Assembly (NCBI GenBank): GCA_964390645.1
Contig: CAYMLL010000022.1
Span: 1 to 43,790, forward strand
DNA length: 43,790 nt
Reading direction: 5' to 3'
DNA from: CAYMLL01 sp964390645
GTDB taxonomy: Bacteria; Planctomycetota; UBA8108
Positions 1-9,965 of the stretch are shown here, piece after piece; the stretch's first letter is position 1; each line of letters begins with the position of its first letter. The notes under the pieces are model-generated. The model did no database searches. It saw only the letters and a program-made list of their open reading frames with translations, and was not told where the DNA came from. A program made the translations under genes and the position numbers.

Positions 1-2
1 CG

Positions 3-722
3 CAGTACCGCGCATTCCTCGAGGCGATCGGCTGCGACGGTCCCGGCTGCGCCGACTACGCCCACAGCTGGGACTTCGACGGCGACGAGGTCGAGCTCTA
101 CGACGGCAGCCACTACCCGGAAGGCGAGTCCGGCAGCGCCTGGGCGCGCAACGTCAGGTATTTCGAACGCGCCGAGTTCGACGACCACCCGGTGATCTGG
201 ATCGACTGGTTCGACGCGATCGCCTACTCCCGCTGGGCGAACGGTGTGACCTCGCGGAACTGGAGCGACCCCCGGTCGTTCGGCGTCCCGACGGAGGCCG
301 AGTGGGAGTACTCGGCGCGGCACCAGGGCGACGGCACGATACCGAGCCGCTACCCGTGGGGAGGCAGCGAGGGGCTGCCCCACGACCCCGCGAACATCGA
401 CGAGACCCACTGCAACTTCGGTCAGCACGTCGGCCACACCGTCGCGGTCTGCAGCTACCCCGCCGGGCGCTCGTTCTTCGGCGTCCACAACCAGTCGGGC
501 AACGTCTACGAGTGGACCGCGGACTGGTACGACGGAGGCTCCTACGAGTCCGCGCCGGAGCGCGACCCCTTCGTCGACTCCGGCGACCACTTCCGCCAGC
601 TACGCGGGGGCGGCTGGTTCGGCCCGCCCTTCAGCCAGCGTGGCGCCTACCGCTGCAACTTCGAGGTCGACCACCCGGACACGGATGTCGGCATCCGCTG
701 CTCCGCGCCGGCTCCGCGCTAG
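3..722 (+). CDS. Formylglycine-generating-enzyme-like (SUMF1 fold) protein, 5'-truncated
   Basis: The reading frame is open from the first complete codon of the window and stops at TAG 720-722, so the start lies outside. The visible 239 residues carry hallmarks of the FGE-sulfatase/SUMF1 fold: an RLPTEAEWEY-like segment (here GVPTEAEWEYSAR), the YPWG turn, a GNVYEW motif, an LRGGGW motif and a terminal GIRC. True formylglycine-generating enzymes use two nearby cysteines near the C-terminus (Cys336 and Cys341 in the human enzyme). Here the YRC cysteine is present, but the residue five positions before it is Arg. Sulfatase-activating chemistry is therefore doubtful, and a binding or other SUMF1-fold role is as likely. 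The next gene starts 121 bp downstream on the same strand. Confidence 0.85.
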   Translation, partial: QYRAFLEAIGCDGPGCADYAHSWDFDGDEVELYDGSHYPEGESGSAWARNVRYFERAEFDDHPVIWIDWFDAIAYSRWANGVTSRNWSDPRSFGVPTEAEWEYSARHQGDGTIPSRYPWGGSEGLPHDPANIDETHCNFGQHVGHTVAVCSYPAGRSFFGVHNQSGNVYEWTADWYDGGSYESAPERDPFVDSGDHFRQLRGGGWFGPPFSQRGAYRCNFEVDHPDTDVGIRCSAPAPR

Positions 723-843
723 TCCGGGTCCGGAATTCCGGGGAACCCCCCGACGCTCCTCGGGTCTAATGAACCCGGAAAAACTCCACACGCGCGGAAC
801 GAATCGGAGCGTTCGCGGCATCACATCTCGAAATCTCATCTCG

Positions 844-3800
844 ATGCCGGCTCGGCCGTCCATCTGCACGGTCCTCCTGTGCGTCGCCGCGGCGACGACC
901 ATCGCTGACGACGGAGCCGGGGAAGAGAAGGGCCTGACGCTGCGAATCCGTCAAGGCGAGGCGCAAGCGGAGCAGCCGCGGCGCACGCCGGACGCGCCCT
1001 CGACGGCGCTCCACCCGGACGACGTCACCCGTCTCCTCGGGAGGCTGCCCGCCGCGTCGACAACCCCGGGCGTCCGCAAGCCCTTCGCGCTGCGCAAGGG
1101 CTCGTTGCCACCGGCGCGCACCGGGAAGACCCGCGAGGAGGTCTTTCCACCGCCGAAGGATCTCCAGAAGCCGGAGGACCCGGCGGCGAAGACGCTCGAG
1201 GTGCTGCGATTCGCGCCCGAGGGCGAGGTGCCCATCGCGTCCCATCTGAGCATCACCTTCTCGCAGCCGATGGTCGAGCTCGACACCGTCAGGTCGCTCG
1301 CGGCCGGCAGCATCCCGGTGAAGCTCGAGCCGAGGCCGCAGGGCGCGTGGCGATGGGTGGGGACGAAGACGCTGCTCTTCGAGCCGCGACCCTTCGCGAC
1401 GAAGGACGGTGAGACGCCGAAGGGCCGCTTTCCGATGGCCACCTCGTACACCCGCGAGGTCGCCGCCCGCCCCCCCACGCCCGGCCGCGGCCGGCGCGCC
1501 CAGGGCGGGCGCCCCCCCCGCGCGGGTCGGAGGCAGGCTCGAGAAGGGCGTGCGGTGGAGCTTCGCGACTCCGGCGCCGCGAGTCGTCCGATCGCATCCC
1601 CCCTCGAACGCGCCTCAGCCGCTCCAGCCCGTCGTCGTCCTCGGCTTCGACCAACGCATCGACGCGAAGACGATGCTCGAGAGCGTCGTCCTGCGCGCCG
1701 GCGGACAGCGACACGGCGTCCATCTCGCGAGCGACGCGGAGATCGGCGCGGACGCGGACGCGCGGCGGCTCCTCGCCGAGCTCGAGAAGGACCGCGTCGT
1801 CGCGCTGCGGCCCGACGGGCCGCTGCCGTCCGGAACGCCGATCGATGTCGTCGTCGAGAAGGGCGCGCCCTCACTCGAGGGCGGCCGCGTGACGTCCGAG
1901 GGACAGTCGCATCGATTCCAGACCCACGCCCGCTTCAAGATCGTCTCGCATCAGTGCGGCTGGGGGCGCGAGAAGAAGGCGTGTCCGCCCGGCAACCCCT
2001 TCCGCATCAACTTCAACAACCCGATCGACGCCGAGGCCTTCGATCCCTCGATGATCGAGATCGAGCCAGCCCTGCCGGGCTTCCAGGCGAACATCTACAA
2101 CCGACAGCTGCAGATTCACGGTGCGACGAAGGGTCGCACGACCTACACCGTGACGCTCCCGGCGAGCCTCCCCGATCGCTTCGGCCAGACGCTGGAGGCC
2201 GAGGCCGTGCTGACCTTCGAGGTCGGCGCAGCTCCGGCGGCGATCCACGCCCCCGTCGACATGATCACCGTGCTCGATCCCGGCGGGCCGCCGCGCTTCT
2301 CGGTCTTCACGACGAACCACGAGAAGATCGAGGTGAGCGCGTATCGTGTCGAGCCGTCCGACTGGCACGCCTACCTCGCGTACCAGCGCGATCACCGCCG
2401 CCGCAACACCAAGGCGACGCTGCCGGGCCGCAAGGTCCACGAGGCGAGCATCGACGTCGAGACCAAGCCCGATGAGCTCGTCGAGACCGCCATCGACCTG
2501 ACGAGCGCGATCGAGGAGGGTGGCCGCCACATCGTCCTCGTCGTCGAGCCGACCACACAGCCCGACCCGAAGCGTCCGCAGCGCGTCGTCTCGTGGGTCC
2601 AGAAGACGAGGATCGGGCTCGATGTCTTCGTCGGCGGCGACAGGCTCGTCGTCTGGGCGAACTCCCTTGTCGACGGGCGGCCTCTCGAAGGCGTCGACCT
2701 GAAGATCCTCTCGCTCCGCCTCGCCGGAGAGAGCGGCAAGGACGGCATCGCGACCTTCGGGCTCACCAAGAGGCAGCCGGGCCGCCCGGCGATCGTCCTC
2801 GCGACTCACGGCGACGACACGGCGATCCTGCCGGAGTCGACCTCGTGGTGGAGCCGACAGAGCAGCTGGTGGAACCAGCAGCAGCACGACTCGCTGCGCT
2901 GGTACGTCATCGACGACCGCGGCATGTATCGCCCCGGCGAAAGGGTGCACGTCAAGGGCTGGGTGCGCCGCTGGAGCCGGGGACCGCAGGGCGACGTCGA
3001 GGCGATCGATCGCCAGGTCGCGAAGATCAAGTACCTCGTGCGCGATCCCCGACGCAACGAGCTTGCCAGGGGCATCGTCCAGATCACGCCACTGGGCGGC
3101 TTCGAGCTCTCCTTCGCGATTCCCGACGACGCCAACCTCGGCCACGGACACATCGAGCTCACAGCAGAGGCGGCCGGTGGCCTCGACGGGCTCACGAGCC
3201 ACCACCAGATCCAGATCCAGGAGTTCCGCCGACCCGAGTTCGAGGTGGCTGCGAAGGCAAGCGCGGGGCCGCACCTCGTCAAGGGGCACGCGGAGGTCTC
3301 CGTCTCGGCGCGCTACTACACCGGTGGTGCGCTGGCCGGCGCGCAGACCGCCTGGCGCGTGACGCCCTCCCCGGGAGAGTACCGGCCGCCGGGATGGGAC
3401 AAGTTCAGCTTCGGGAAGTGGACGCCGTGGTGGAGGCACCACGGCTGGGACAGGTCGGGACACGGTGCAGGGACCCATGTATCGACGTTCTCGGGCAAGA
3501 CCGACGCGACCGGAGTGCATCGCATCCGCGTCGACTTCGACGCCGTCGATCCACCACGCGCGATGAGTGTCTCGGCGCAGGCGTCAATCAGCGATGTCAA
3601 CCGTCAGACCTGGTCGTCGACCGCGACTCTTCTCGTCCATCCTTCGCTCCTCTACGTCGGTCTTCGCAGCGACCGCACCTTCGTGGAGAAGGGCAAGCCA
3701 CTCGAGATCGAGGCGATCGCGACCGACATCGACGGCAAGACTGTTGCAGAGACACTCATCGACCTGCGCTGCTACCGCGTCCGATGGGTGCAGGAGAAGG

Positions 3801-6800
3801 GCACGTGGAGCGAGAGGGAGGAGCTCGCCGGCGAGCGCCGTCTGGCGGCGGCCGACGAGCCGGTCTCCGCGAGCTTCGACGGGCTCGAGGGCGGCACCTA
3901 TCGTGTGCGCGCCGCCGTCGTCGACGGACTCGATCGCCGCAACGAGAGCGAGCTCACACTCTGGGTCGCGGGTGAAAAGCGACCGAAGCGACGCGGCGTC
4001 GACAAGGAGCAGGTGACGCTGATCCCGGACCGCAAGGACTACCGGCCCGGCGACGTCGCGAAGATCCTCGTGCAGATGCCGTTCAGCCCCGCCGAGGCGG
4101 TCGTCACGCTGCGGCGAACGGGGCTCGTCGAGACCCGCCGCGTGCGCATCGAGCAGAGCTCGTACACGCTGGAGGTTCCGGTGGTCGACGCACACATCCC
4201 GAACCTTCACGTCCAGGTCGACCTCGTCGGCGCGACCGCTCGCGTCGATGACGACGGCAACGTCGATGCGAAGCTGCCGAAGCGTCCCGCGTACGCCTCC
4301 GGCCAGGTGCAGCTCCTCGTGCCGCCCCTCTCGAGGACGCTCCAGGTGCGCGCCAGGCCGCGGCACGCGGAGGTCGAGCCCGGGGCGGAGACCTTCGTCG
4401 ACGTGCTCGTCAAGGACGCCGGCGGCAAGCCCCTCGCCGGCGCCGAGGTCGCGGTCATCGTTGTCGACGAGGCCGTGCTCGCGCTGACGAGCTACGACCT
4501 CTCGGATCCCGTCGGCCTCTTCTACCACACGCGTCCCCCCGGGGTGAGGGATCACCACTCCCGCCGCTTCGTCCGCCTGCGCGCCTTCGAGCAGCGCTTC
4601 GCCGGGGCAAAGACGCAGCGCGGCCAGACCTGGGGTGTCGCGGAGGACGGTGAAGCGGCCAGCTTCGCGTTCGACAACCGCGACAAGCTCCTGGTCTCGG
4701 GTTTCAACGCCTTCGGTGCCGGGAGAGCTCCGATGGCCGCCGCCAAGATGGGCAGGCGGCTCGACGGCGGCGGGGGCGCACAGGCCGCGCCAATCGACCT
4801 GCGCAAGAGCTTCGACGCCCTTGCGCTCTTCGCAGCGGCGCTGCCGACCGATCTCGACGGCTACGCGCGCGTCAAGGTGAAGGTGCCCGACAGCCTGACG
4901 CGCTACCGCGTCATGACGGTCGCCGCCGCCGGCGGCAAGCTCTTTGGCAAGAGCGAGAGCACGATCACCACCCGCCTCGGGCTGATGGTGCGTCCCTCCG
5001 CGCCGCGCTTCCTCAACTTCGGCGACCGCTTCGAGCTCCCGGTCGTCTTGCAGAACCAGACCGACGAGCCCATGGCGGTCGATGTCGCGCTGCGCGCATC
5101 GAACGCCAAGCTCACCCACGGCGCGGGCCGGCGAGTCACGGTGCCGGCGAACGACCGCGTCGAGGTCCGCTTTCCGTCAGCCACGGCGCAGGCGGGCGTC
5201 GCACGCTTCCAGGTCGCTGCCGCCTCCGGCAAGCACGCCGACGCCGCCGACGTCGAGGTGCCCGTCTGGACCCCGGCGACGACCGAGGCCTTCGCGACCT
5301 ACGGAGTGATCGCGTCCGCGACGAGCGCCGGAGGCAGCAAGCAGCAGACGATCGTGCAGCCCGTCGCGAGGCCCGAGGGCGTCATCGCGGACTTCGGCGG
5401 TCTCGAGATCACGACTTCATCGACGGCGCTTCAGGCACTCACCGACGCGTTTATCTACATCTCCGAGTACCCGTACGGGTGCGCCGAGCAGATCGCGTCC
5501 CGCGTGCTGACGACGGCCGCCTTGCGCGATGTGCTCGCCGCCTTCGAGGCCGACGGGCTGCCACCGCCGCAGGCGCTCGTCGCCGCGGTGTCTCGCGACG
5601 TCAAGAAGCTCCACGGCATGCAGCACGGCGACGGAGGCTTCGGCTTCTGGCGTCGCGACAGCCGTGCGTGGCCCTACCTCGGAGTGCACGTCGCGCACGC
5701 GATCACCCGCGCGTCGCAGAAGGACTTCAGCATCCCGGACCAGATGCTCCAGCACTCCGCGAAGTACCTCGCCACCATCGATAGCCACATTCCGAAGGAG
5801 TACCCGGAGCGGGCACGCCGCTCGATACAGTCCTACGCGCTGTACGTGCGCAGCCTGGGAGCGACCAAGGACGACGAGCGACGGGCCGTGGCCGGACTCG
5901 CGCGCGGACTCGTGCGCGAGGCAACGATCGAGAAGCTGCCGCTCGAGGCCACCGGCTGGCTCCTCGCGGCGATGGGGAAGGACCCAGCCTCGGCGGCCGA
6001 GCGACGGGCCGTCCTCGCCAACATCAGCCGCCGTGTGACCGAGACCGCAGCGACCGCCCAGTTCACGACGAGCTACGCCGACACCTCGCAGCACCTTCTC
6101 CTTCACAGCACGCGACGCACCGATGCGATCCTCCTCGACGCGCTCATCGGAGAAGACCCCGACAGCGACGTGATCCCGAAAATCGTCCGTGGTCTCCTCG
6201 GCCACCGCAAACAGGGCCGCTGGAGCAACACGCAGGAGAACGCGTTCGTCCTCGTGGCGCTCGACCGCTACTTCCGGGTCTACGAGAAGGAGGACCCCTA
6301 CTTCGTCGCGAAGGCCTGGCTCGGGGATCGCTTCGCCGGCGAGCACGGCTTCGAGGGCCGCTCGACGGACCGCCACCACATCTCGATTCCGATGAGCTAC
6401 CTCACCGAGGCGAAGGCCTCGCAGAACCTCGTCCTCAGCAAGGAGGGACGCGGCCGGCTCTACTACCGCCTCGGTCTGCGGTACGCACCGTCGAGCCTGA
6501 AGCTCGATCCGTCGGACCAGGGCTTCGCCGTCCAGCGCTCGTACGAGGGGGTCGACGACCCGAACGATGTCCGGCGCGGCAAGGACGGGGTCTGGCGCGT
6601 CAAGCTGGGCACCCGCGTGCGTGTCCACCTGGAGATGGTCGCGCCGGCGCGACGCTATCACGTGGCGCTCGTGGATCCTCTTCCCGCAGGTCTCGAGGCG
6701 ATGAACCCGTCGCTCGCCGTCACCGGTAACGTGCCGGCCGCGGGCGCGAGGGGCAAGTCCTCGCGAAAGCCGCGTCTGGACTGGTGGTGGAGCCGCACCT

Positions 6801-6997
6801 GGTACGAGCACCAGAATCTCCGCGACGAGCGCGCCGAGGCGTTCTCCTCTCTGTTGCGTGCCGGGGTCCACGAGTATTCCTACGTGACTCGCGCGACGAC
6901 GCCCGGCAGCTTCGTCGTACCGCCCACGAAGGCCGAGGAGATGTACCATCCGGAGATCTTCGGACGCTCCGCAAGCGACCGTGTCGTGGTGGAGTGA
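844..6997 (+). CDS. Bacterial alpha-2-macroglobulin (thioester protease inhibitor), interrupted by one frameshift
   Basis: About 2050 residues if one frameshift is allowed. The N-terminus (frame of 844, signal peptide then ADDGAG) reads sensibly to about 1465. The rest reads in the next frame from about 1530 to TGA 6995-6997. Domains: signal peptide; a Big/MG-like domain (HLSITFSQPM); a chain of macroglobulin domains including the region RGMYRPGERVHVKGWV; an A2M core with VIVVDEAVLALTSYD; and a thioester domain with YGCAEQ at 5474-5491, where the Cys and Gln form the internal thioester. The C-terminal receptor-like domain ends ASDRVVVE. Family role: an exported or periplasmic trap that covalently captures attacking proteases. 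ATG 844 is chosen because it gives a clean signal peptide; ATG 769 is in the same frame, and neither has a Shine-Dalgarno. No pbpC neighbour is present. The break lies between C-runs at 1470-1476 and 1512-1519, so it may be a sequence error or a real inactivation. Confidence 0.88.
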
Positions 6998-7039
6998 GAC
7001 TCGATCGACAGAGACGGATTCTCAACAAGGAGCGAGACG

Positions 7040-7441
7040 GTGAGCGGCAGCTTTGTTCCCGGGAAGGACGCCGAACGCGAGGACTTCGACTGGGGGAGCT
7101 TCTCCTGGATCTCGAAGCCCGCGACGACCGCGGCCGGCGACCTCGTCGTCTGCCATGTGACCATCGAGCCCGGCAAGGGGCACGACTTCCACCGGCATCC
7201 CGATCAGGAGGAGGTCATCCACGTCATCGAGGGGACGATGGAGCAGTGGCTCGAGAGCGAGAGGAAGGTGCTCGGCCCGGGCGACTCGATCTTCATCGGG
7301 CGCGACACCGTCCATGCTTCGTTCAACATCAGCGACGTGACCCTGAAGGTCCTCGCGATCCTCGGCCCCTGCGTTGGCGAGAGCGGCTACGAGCTCGTCG
7401 ACGTCAGCGCCGAGGAGCCGTGGGCGTCGATGCGGAGCTGA
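7040..7441 (+). CDS. Small single-domain cupin protein
   Basis: A 133-residue protein with no signal peptide, starting at GTG 7040 behind a good AAGGAG Shine-Dalgarno (7027-7032). Cupin motif 1 is intact: HRH, then Glu four residues later, then VIHVIEG, giving the usual two His and one Glu of the metal site. In motif 2 the segment GPGDSIFIGRDTVHASFN keeps the His and Asn, although the usual Pro-x-Gly is altered. The family binds a metal and often a small molecule; the substrate cannot be read from the sequence. It follows the A2M gene by 42 bp on the same strand and converges on the hydrolase at 7472, with 30 bp between the stops. Confidence 0.85.
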   Translation: MSGSFVPGKDAEREDFDWGSFSWISKPATTAAGDLVVCHVTIEPGKGHDFHRHPDQEEVIHVIEGTMEQWLESERKVLGPGDSIFIGRDTVHASFNISDVTLKVLAILGPCVGESGYELVDVSAEEPWASMRS

Positions 7442-7471
7442 CCCAGGCGACGAGCCGACGAGCCGGGGCGG

Positions 7472-9796
7472 CTACGGCTTCGGCCAGTCGAGGTGACGGT
7501 GGCAGAAGTCGAAGGTCTTCTTGCTGTTGATCGAGTGCGGACCGACGAACCACTCGATCTCGCAGCGGTCGCCGATTCCCAGCCGCGCCGAGTAGAGGAA
7601 GCGCACCTTGGCAAACTCGTAGCCGACGGTCTCGTCCGGCGCCACGCCGTCGAAGTGCCCTCGCTCGACCATGAACGGCCGCGGCGCGATCAGCGCGGCC
7701 ATCTCGGCGTAGTTGAACGTGCTGCCGAGGTCGAACTCGAAGATCTCGTACTCGCCGGTCCAGACGTAGCTGTAGCGGCTACGCGTCGAGGCGTTCTTCC
7801 ACACCCACTCGTTGAAGTCCGCCGAGCAGATCGAGAACTTGTAGTCCTTGACCAGCGGCGGAACCCGCATCGCGGTCTTGCCGCCGTAAGAGAGTCCGTA
7901 GAAGCCGATGCGCTCCGGATCGACGAAGGGCTGTGTCTGTAGCCAGTCGACGATCTGCTGATGCTGCGGCACGATCACGGAGTAGAGCGTCTTCTTGATC
8001 GGGTTCGACTTCCGCTGCAGCGTGCGAAAGCGATCCTGGAAGATGTAGAGGTTCTGCGGCGCGAAGGTGACGAAGCCGCGCCTGGCGAGAGCCGCGGCGA
8101 AGGCCTTGTAGTAGTGGAAGCCAGGCTTGCCGATGGTGTCCTGCGGACGGCCCTCCAGCCCGTGCTGGCAGACGACGACAGGACGGCGCTCGCCCGGCTC
8201 GATGTCCTTCGGAACCAGCAGAATGCCGTACGCGATGACGTCGGGAAAGACGTCGAGGACCACCTCGTAACCGGTCCAGCCGTCCTCGTCGTGGCTTCTT
8301 CGAGAGCGAGGCTTCGGCGGCAGCAGCTTCCTGTCGAAGCGGCCGATGATCTCGTCGTAGAAGAGCCGCCGATAGGGCTCGACCGACGCCGCGTACTTCC
8401 CGGGCGAGCTCGTGTCGAGCTTCTTCATGAACTCCTGACGCACGTACGGGCTCTCGCGAAGAAGCCACTGGTTGTGACGGTCGATCTCGTGCATCTGTCG
8501 CCGCTGACGCGCGTCCGGATCGAACCTCTCACGCAGGTGCGCCGGCCTGGACTCCCCGGAAGGGGCGAGCTCGTCGTCCTTGCCGAGGCCCCGGAGGAAG
8601 GCCTCGAGCGCGGGCGCCGAGCCGAAGGGCCCCTTGCCGGCGCCGCTGACGACGAGCGTCGGGGTCGCTCGCGCGAGATCGCCGCCCAGCTCCTGCACGA
8701 GCGAGACGGCGCGCGCGACCTCGGCCTCGACACTCGAGAGCTCCGGAGTCGCCAGTCGACCCGGCCCTCCTCCGGTGCCTGGCGGAACGACGATCTCGGG
8801 GCCGCGGGCCGCCTCGACGACGAGCCTGCGCGGCGCGATCATGCGCGCGAGCTCCGCGTCGCCGAACTGCTCGAGGAGGCCGAAGACGTTGCGATAGATC
8901 GGCTCCCGCCAGACACCCTCCCGCGCGTCGAAGTGCCCGCTGACGCAGACGGAGTCGATGCGCGGGTCGAGCGCGCCGGCGTGAAGCGCGAGCAGGCCGC
9001 CCTCACCCCAGCCGAAGACCCCGATCCTCGCCTCACGGCCGCTCTCCCTCGCATCGCGCTCGAACCAGTCGACCGCGGCGAGGATCTTCTGCACCTCGTA
9101 GCCGATCAGGTGACGTCCGAGCTCGAAGGCGGAGCGGTAAAGGAACTCGCGGTTCGTCAGGCGGCGGTGCGTCACCTTGCGATCGACGAGGGTCGGGACG
9201 AGGACGCGACAGCCGCTCTCGACGAGACGCCGGGCAACCTGCGACCCGGACGCCAGGCCCGGGACCAGCCCCGCGAGCGCCTCGGGCAGCTGGTCCGCAT
9301 CCGGCACGACCACGACGTCGGCCACGGACTTCGCCCCGGCGCCTCCGGGCACCAGGTAGAGCCCCTCTGCATGCACATCGCCGAAGGCGGGCCACCGCAC
9401 CGCGAAGACCTCGTAGCCGTCGCCGCGACCGACGACAACACCCTGGGCCGTGCCGCCGACGTACGAGACGCCGTCAAAGGGCACGCGTGCGTCCCGCACA
9501 CCGAGGATGTGCGCCAGCCGCTGACGATTCGGCTCGACGGACCGCTCGAAGGCCTCCCTGCCGGAGCCGTCGAGCTTCCAGTGCTCCGAACGCGTGCTCT
9601 TCGCCGCCTCGATCTCCCGCAGCAGAAACCTGTCGACCCCGGCGACCAGGTGGTCGGCGACGTCGCCCTCGAGCTCGAGCGCGGTGGTTCCCGGCAAGGG
9701 CGAACCGTCCTGCGGCGTTCCGGATACCGCCCCCGAAGCGAAGAGGTGCAGCGTCCAGACGGTGACGAACGCGAAGCGTGGCACGCGAGTTCTCAC
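7472..9796 (-). CDS. Exported tandem alpha/beta hydrolase (dienelactone hydrolase/acetyl-xylan-esterase type)
   Basis: A 774-residue protein starting at GTG 9796 behind a GAGGAG Shine-Dalgarno seven bases upstream, with an N-terminal signal peptide (residues about 1-26). Two alpha/beta-hydrolase folds are visible. In the first (about 100-340) the nucleophile elbow reads GWGEGG at 262-267, so the catalytic Ser is replaced by Gly. In the second (about 480-774) the elbow GLSYGG places Ser at 636, with candidate Asp 716 (HFDGV) and His 754 (GPHSIN). The C-terminal half should therefore be the active esterase or peptidase, and the N-terminal half a structural or binding copy. It is monocistronic on this strand. 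The substrate is unknown; related planctomycete proteins are usually named dienelactone hydrolase or acetyl xylan esterase by similarity only. Confidence 0.82.
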   Translation of the reverse strand: MRTRVPRFAFVTVWTLHLFASGAVSGTPQDGSPLPGTTALELEGDVADHLVAGVDRFLLREIEAAKSTRSEHWKLDGSGREAFERSVEPNRQRLAHILGVRDARVPFDGVSYVGGTAQGVVVGRGDGYEVFAVRWPAFGDVHAEGLYLVPGGAGAKSVADVVVVPDADQLPEALAGLVPGLASGSQVARRLVESGCRVLVPTLVDRKVTHRRLTNREFLYRSAFELGRHLIGYEVQKILAAVDWFERDARESGREARIGVFGWGEGGLLALHAGALDPRIDSVCVSGHFDAREGVWREPIYRNVFGLLEQFGDAELARMIAPRRLVVEAARGPEIVVPPGTGGGPGRLATPELSSVEAEVARAVSLVQELGGDLARATPTLVVSGAGKGPFGSAPALEAFLRGLGKDDELAPSGESRPAHLRERFDPDARQRRQMHEIDRHNQWLLRESPYVRQEFMKKLDTSSPGKYAASVEPYRRLFYDEIIGRFDRKLLPPKPRSRRSHDEDGWTGYEVVLDVFPDVIAYGILLVPKDIEPGERRPVVVCQHGLEGRPQDTIGKPGFHYYKAFAAALARRGFVTFAPQNLYIFQDRFRTLQRKSNPIKKTLYSVIVPQHQQIVDWLQTQPFVDPERIGFYGLSYGGKTAMRVPPLVKDYKFSICSADFNEWVWKNASTRSRYSYVWTGEYEIFEFDLGSTFNYAEMAALIAPRPFMVERGHFDGVAPDETVGYEFAKVRFLYSARLGIGDRCEIEWFVGPHSINSKKTFDFCHRHLDWPKP

Positions 9797-9965
9797 GTCG
9801 AATCTCCTCGATTTCCAGGGAAGGGTCGGAGTTCGCTCATTGTAGCAGGCTCCAGCGTCTGGCTAGGGTGTTCGACGCGACACTTTCTTACACCCGGAAC
9901 ACCGCTTGCCGATAGGATCATGGGTGGTCCAGAACCCCGAAAACTGAAGGAACGCGAGAGCACCC

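Noticed and set aside
9896..9900. GGAAC as a possible ECF sigma-factor -35 element before the monooxygenase gene
   Set aside because: No matching -10 element at the expected spacing.
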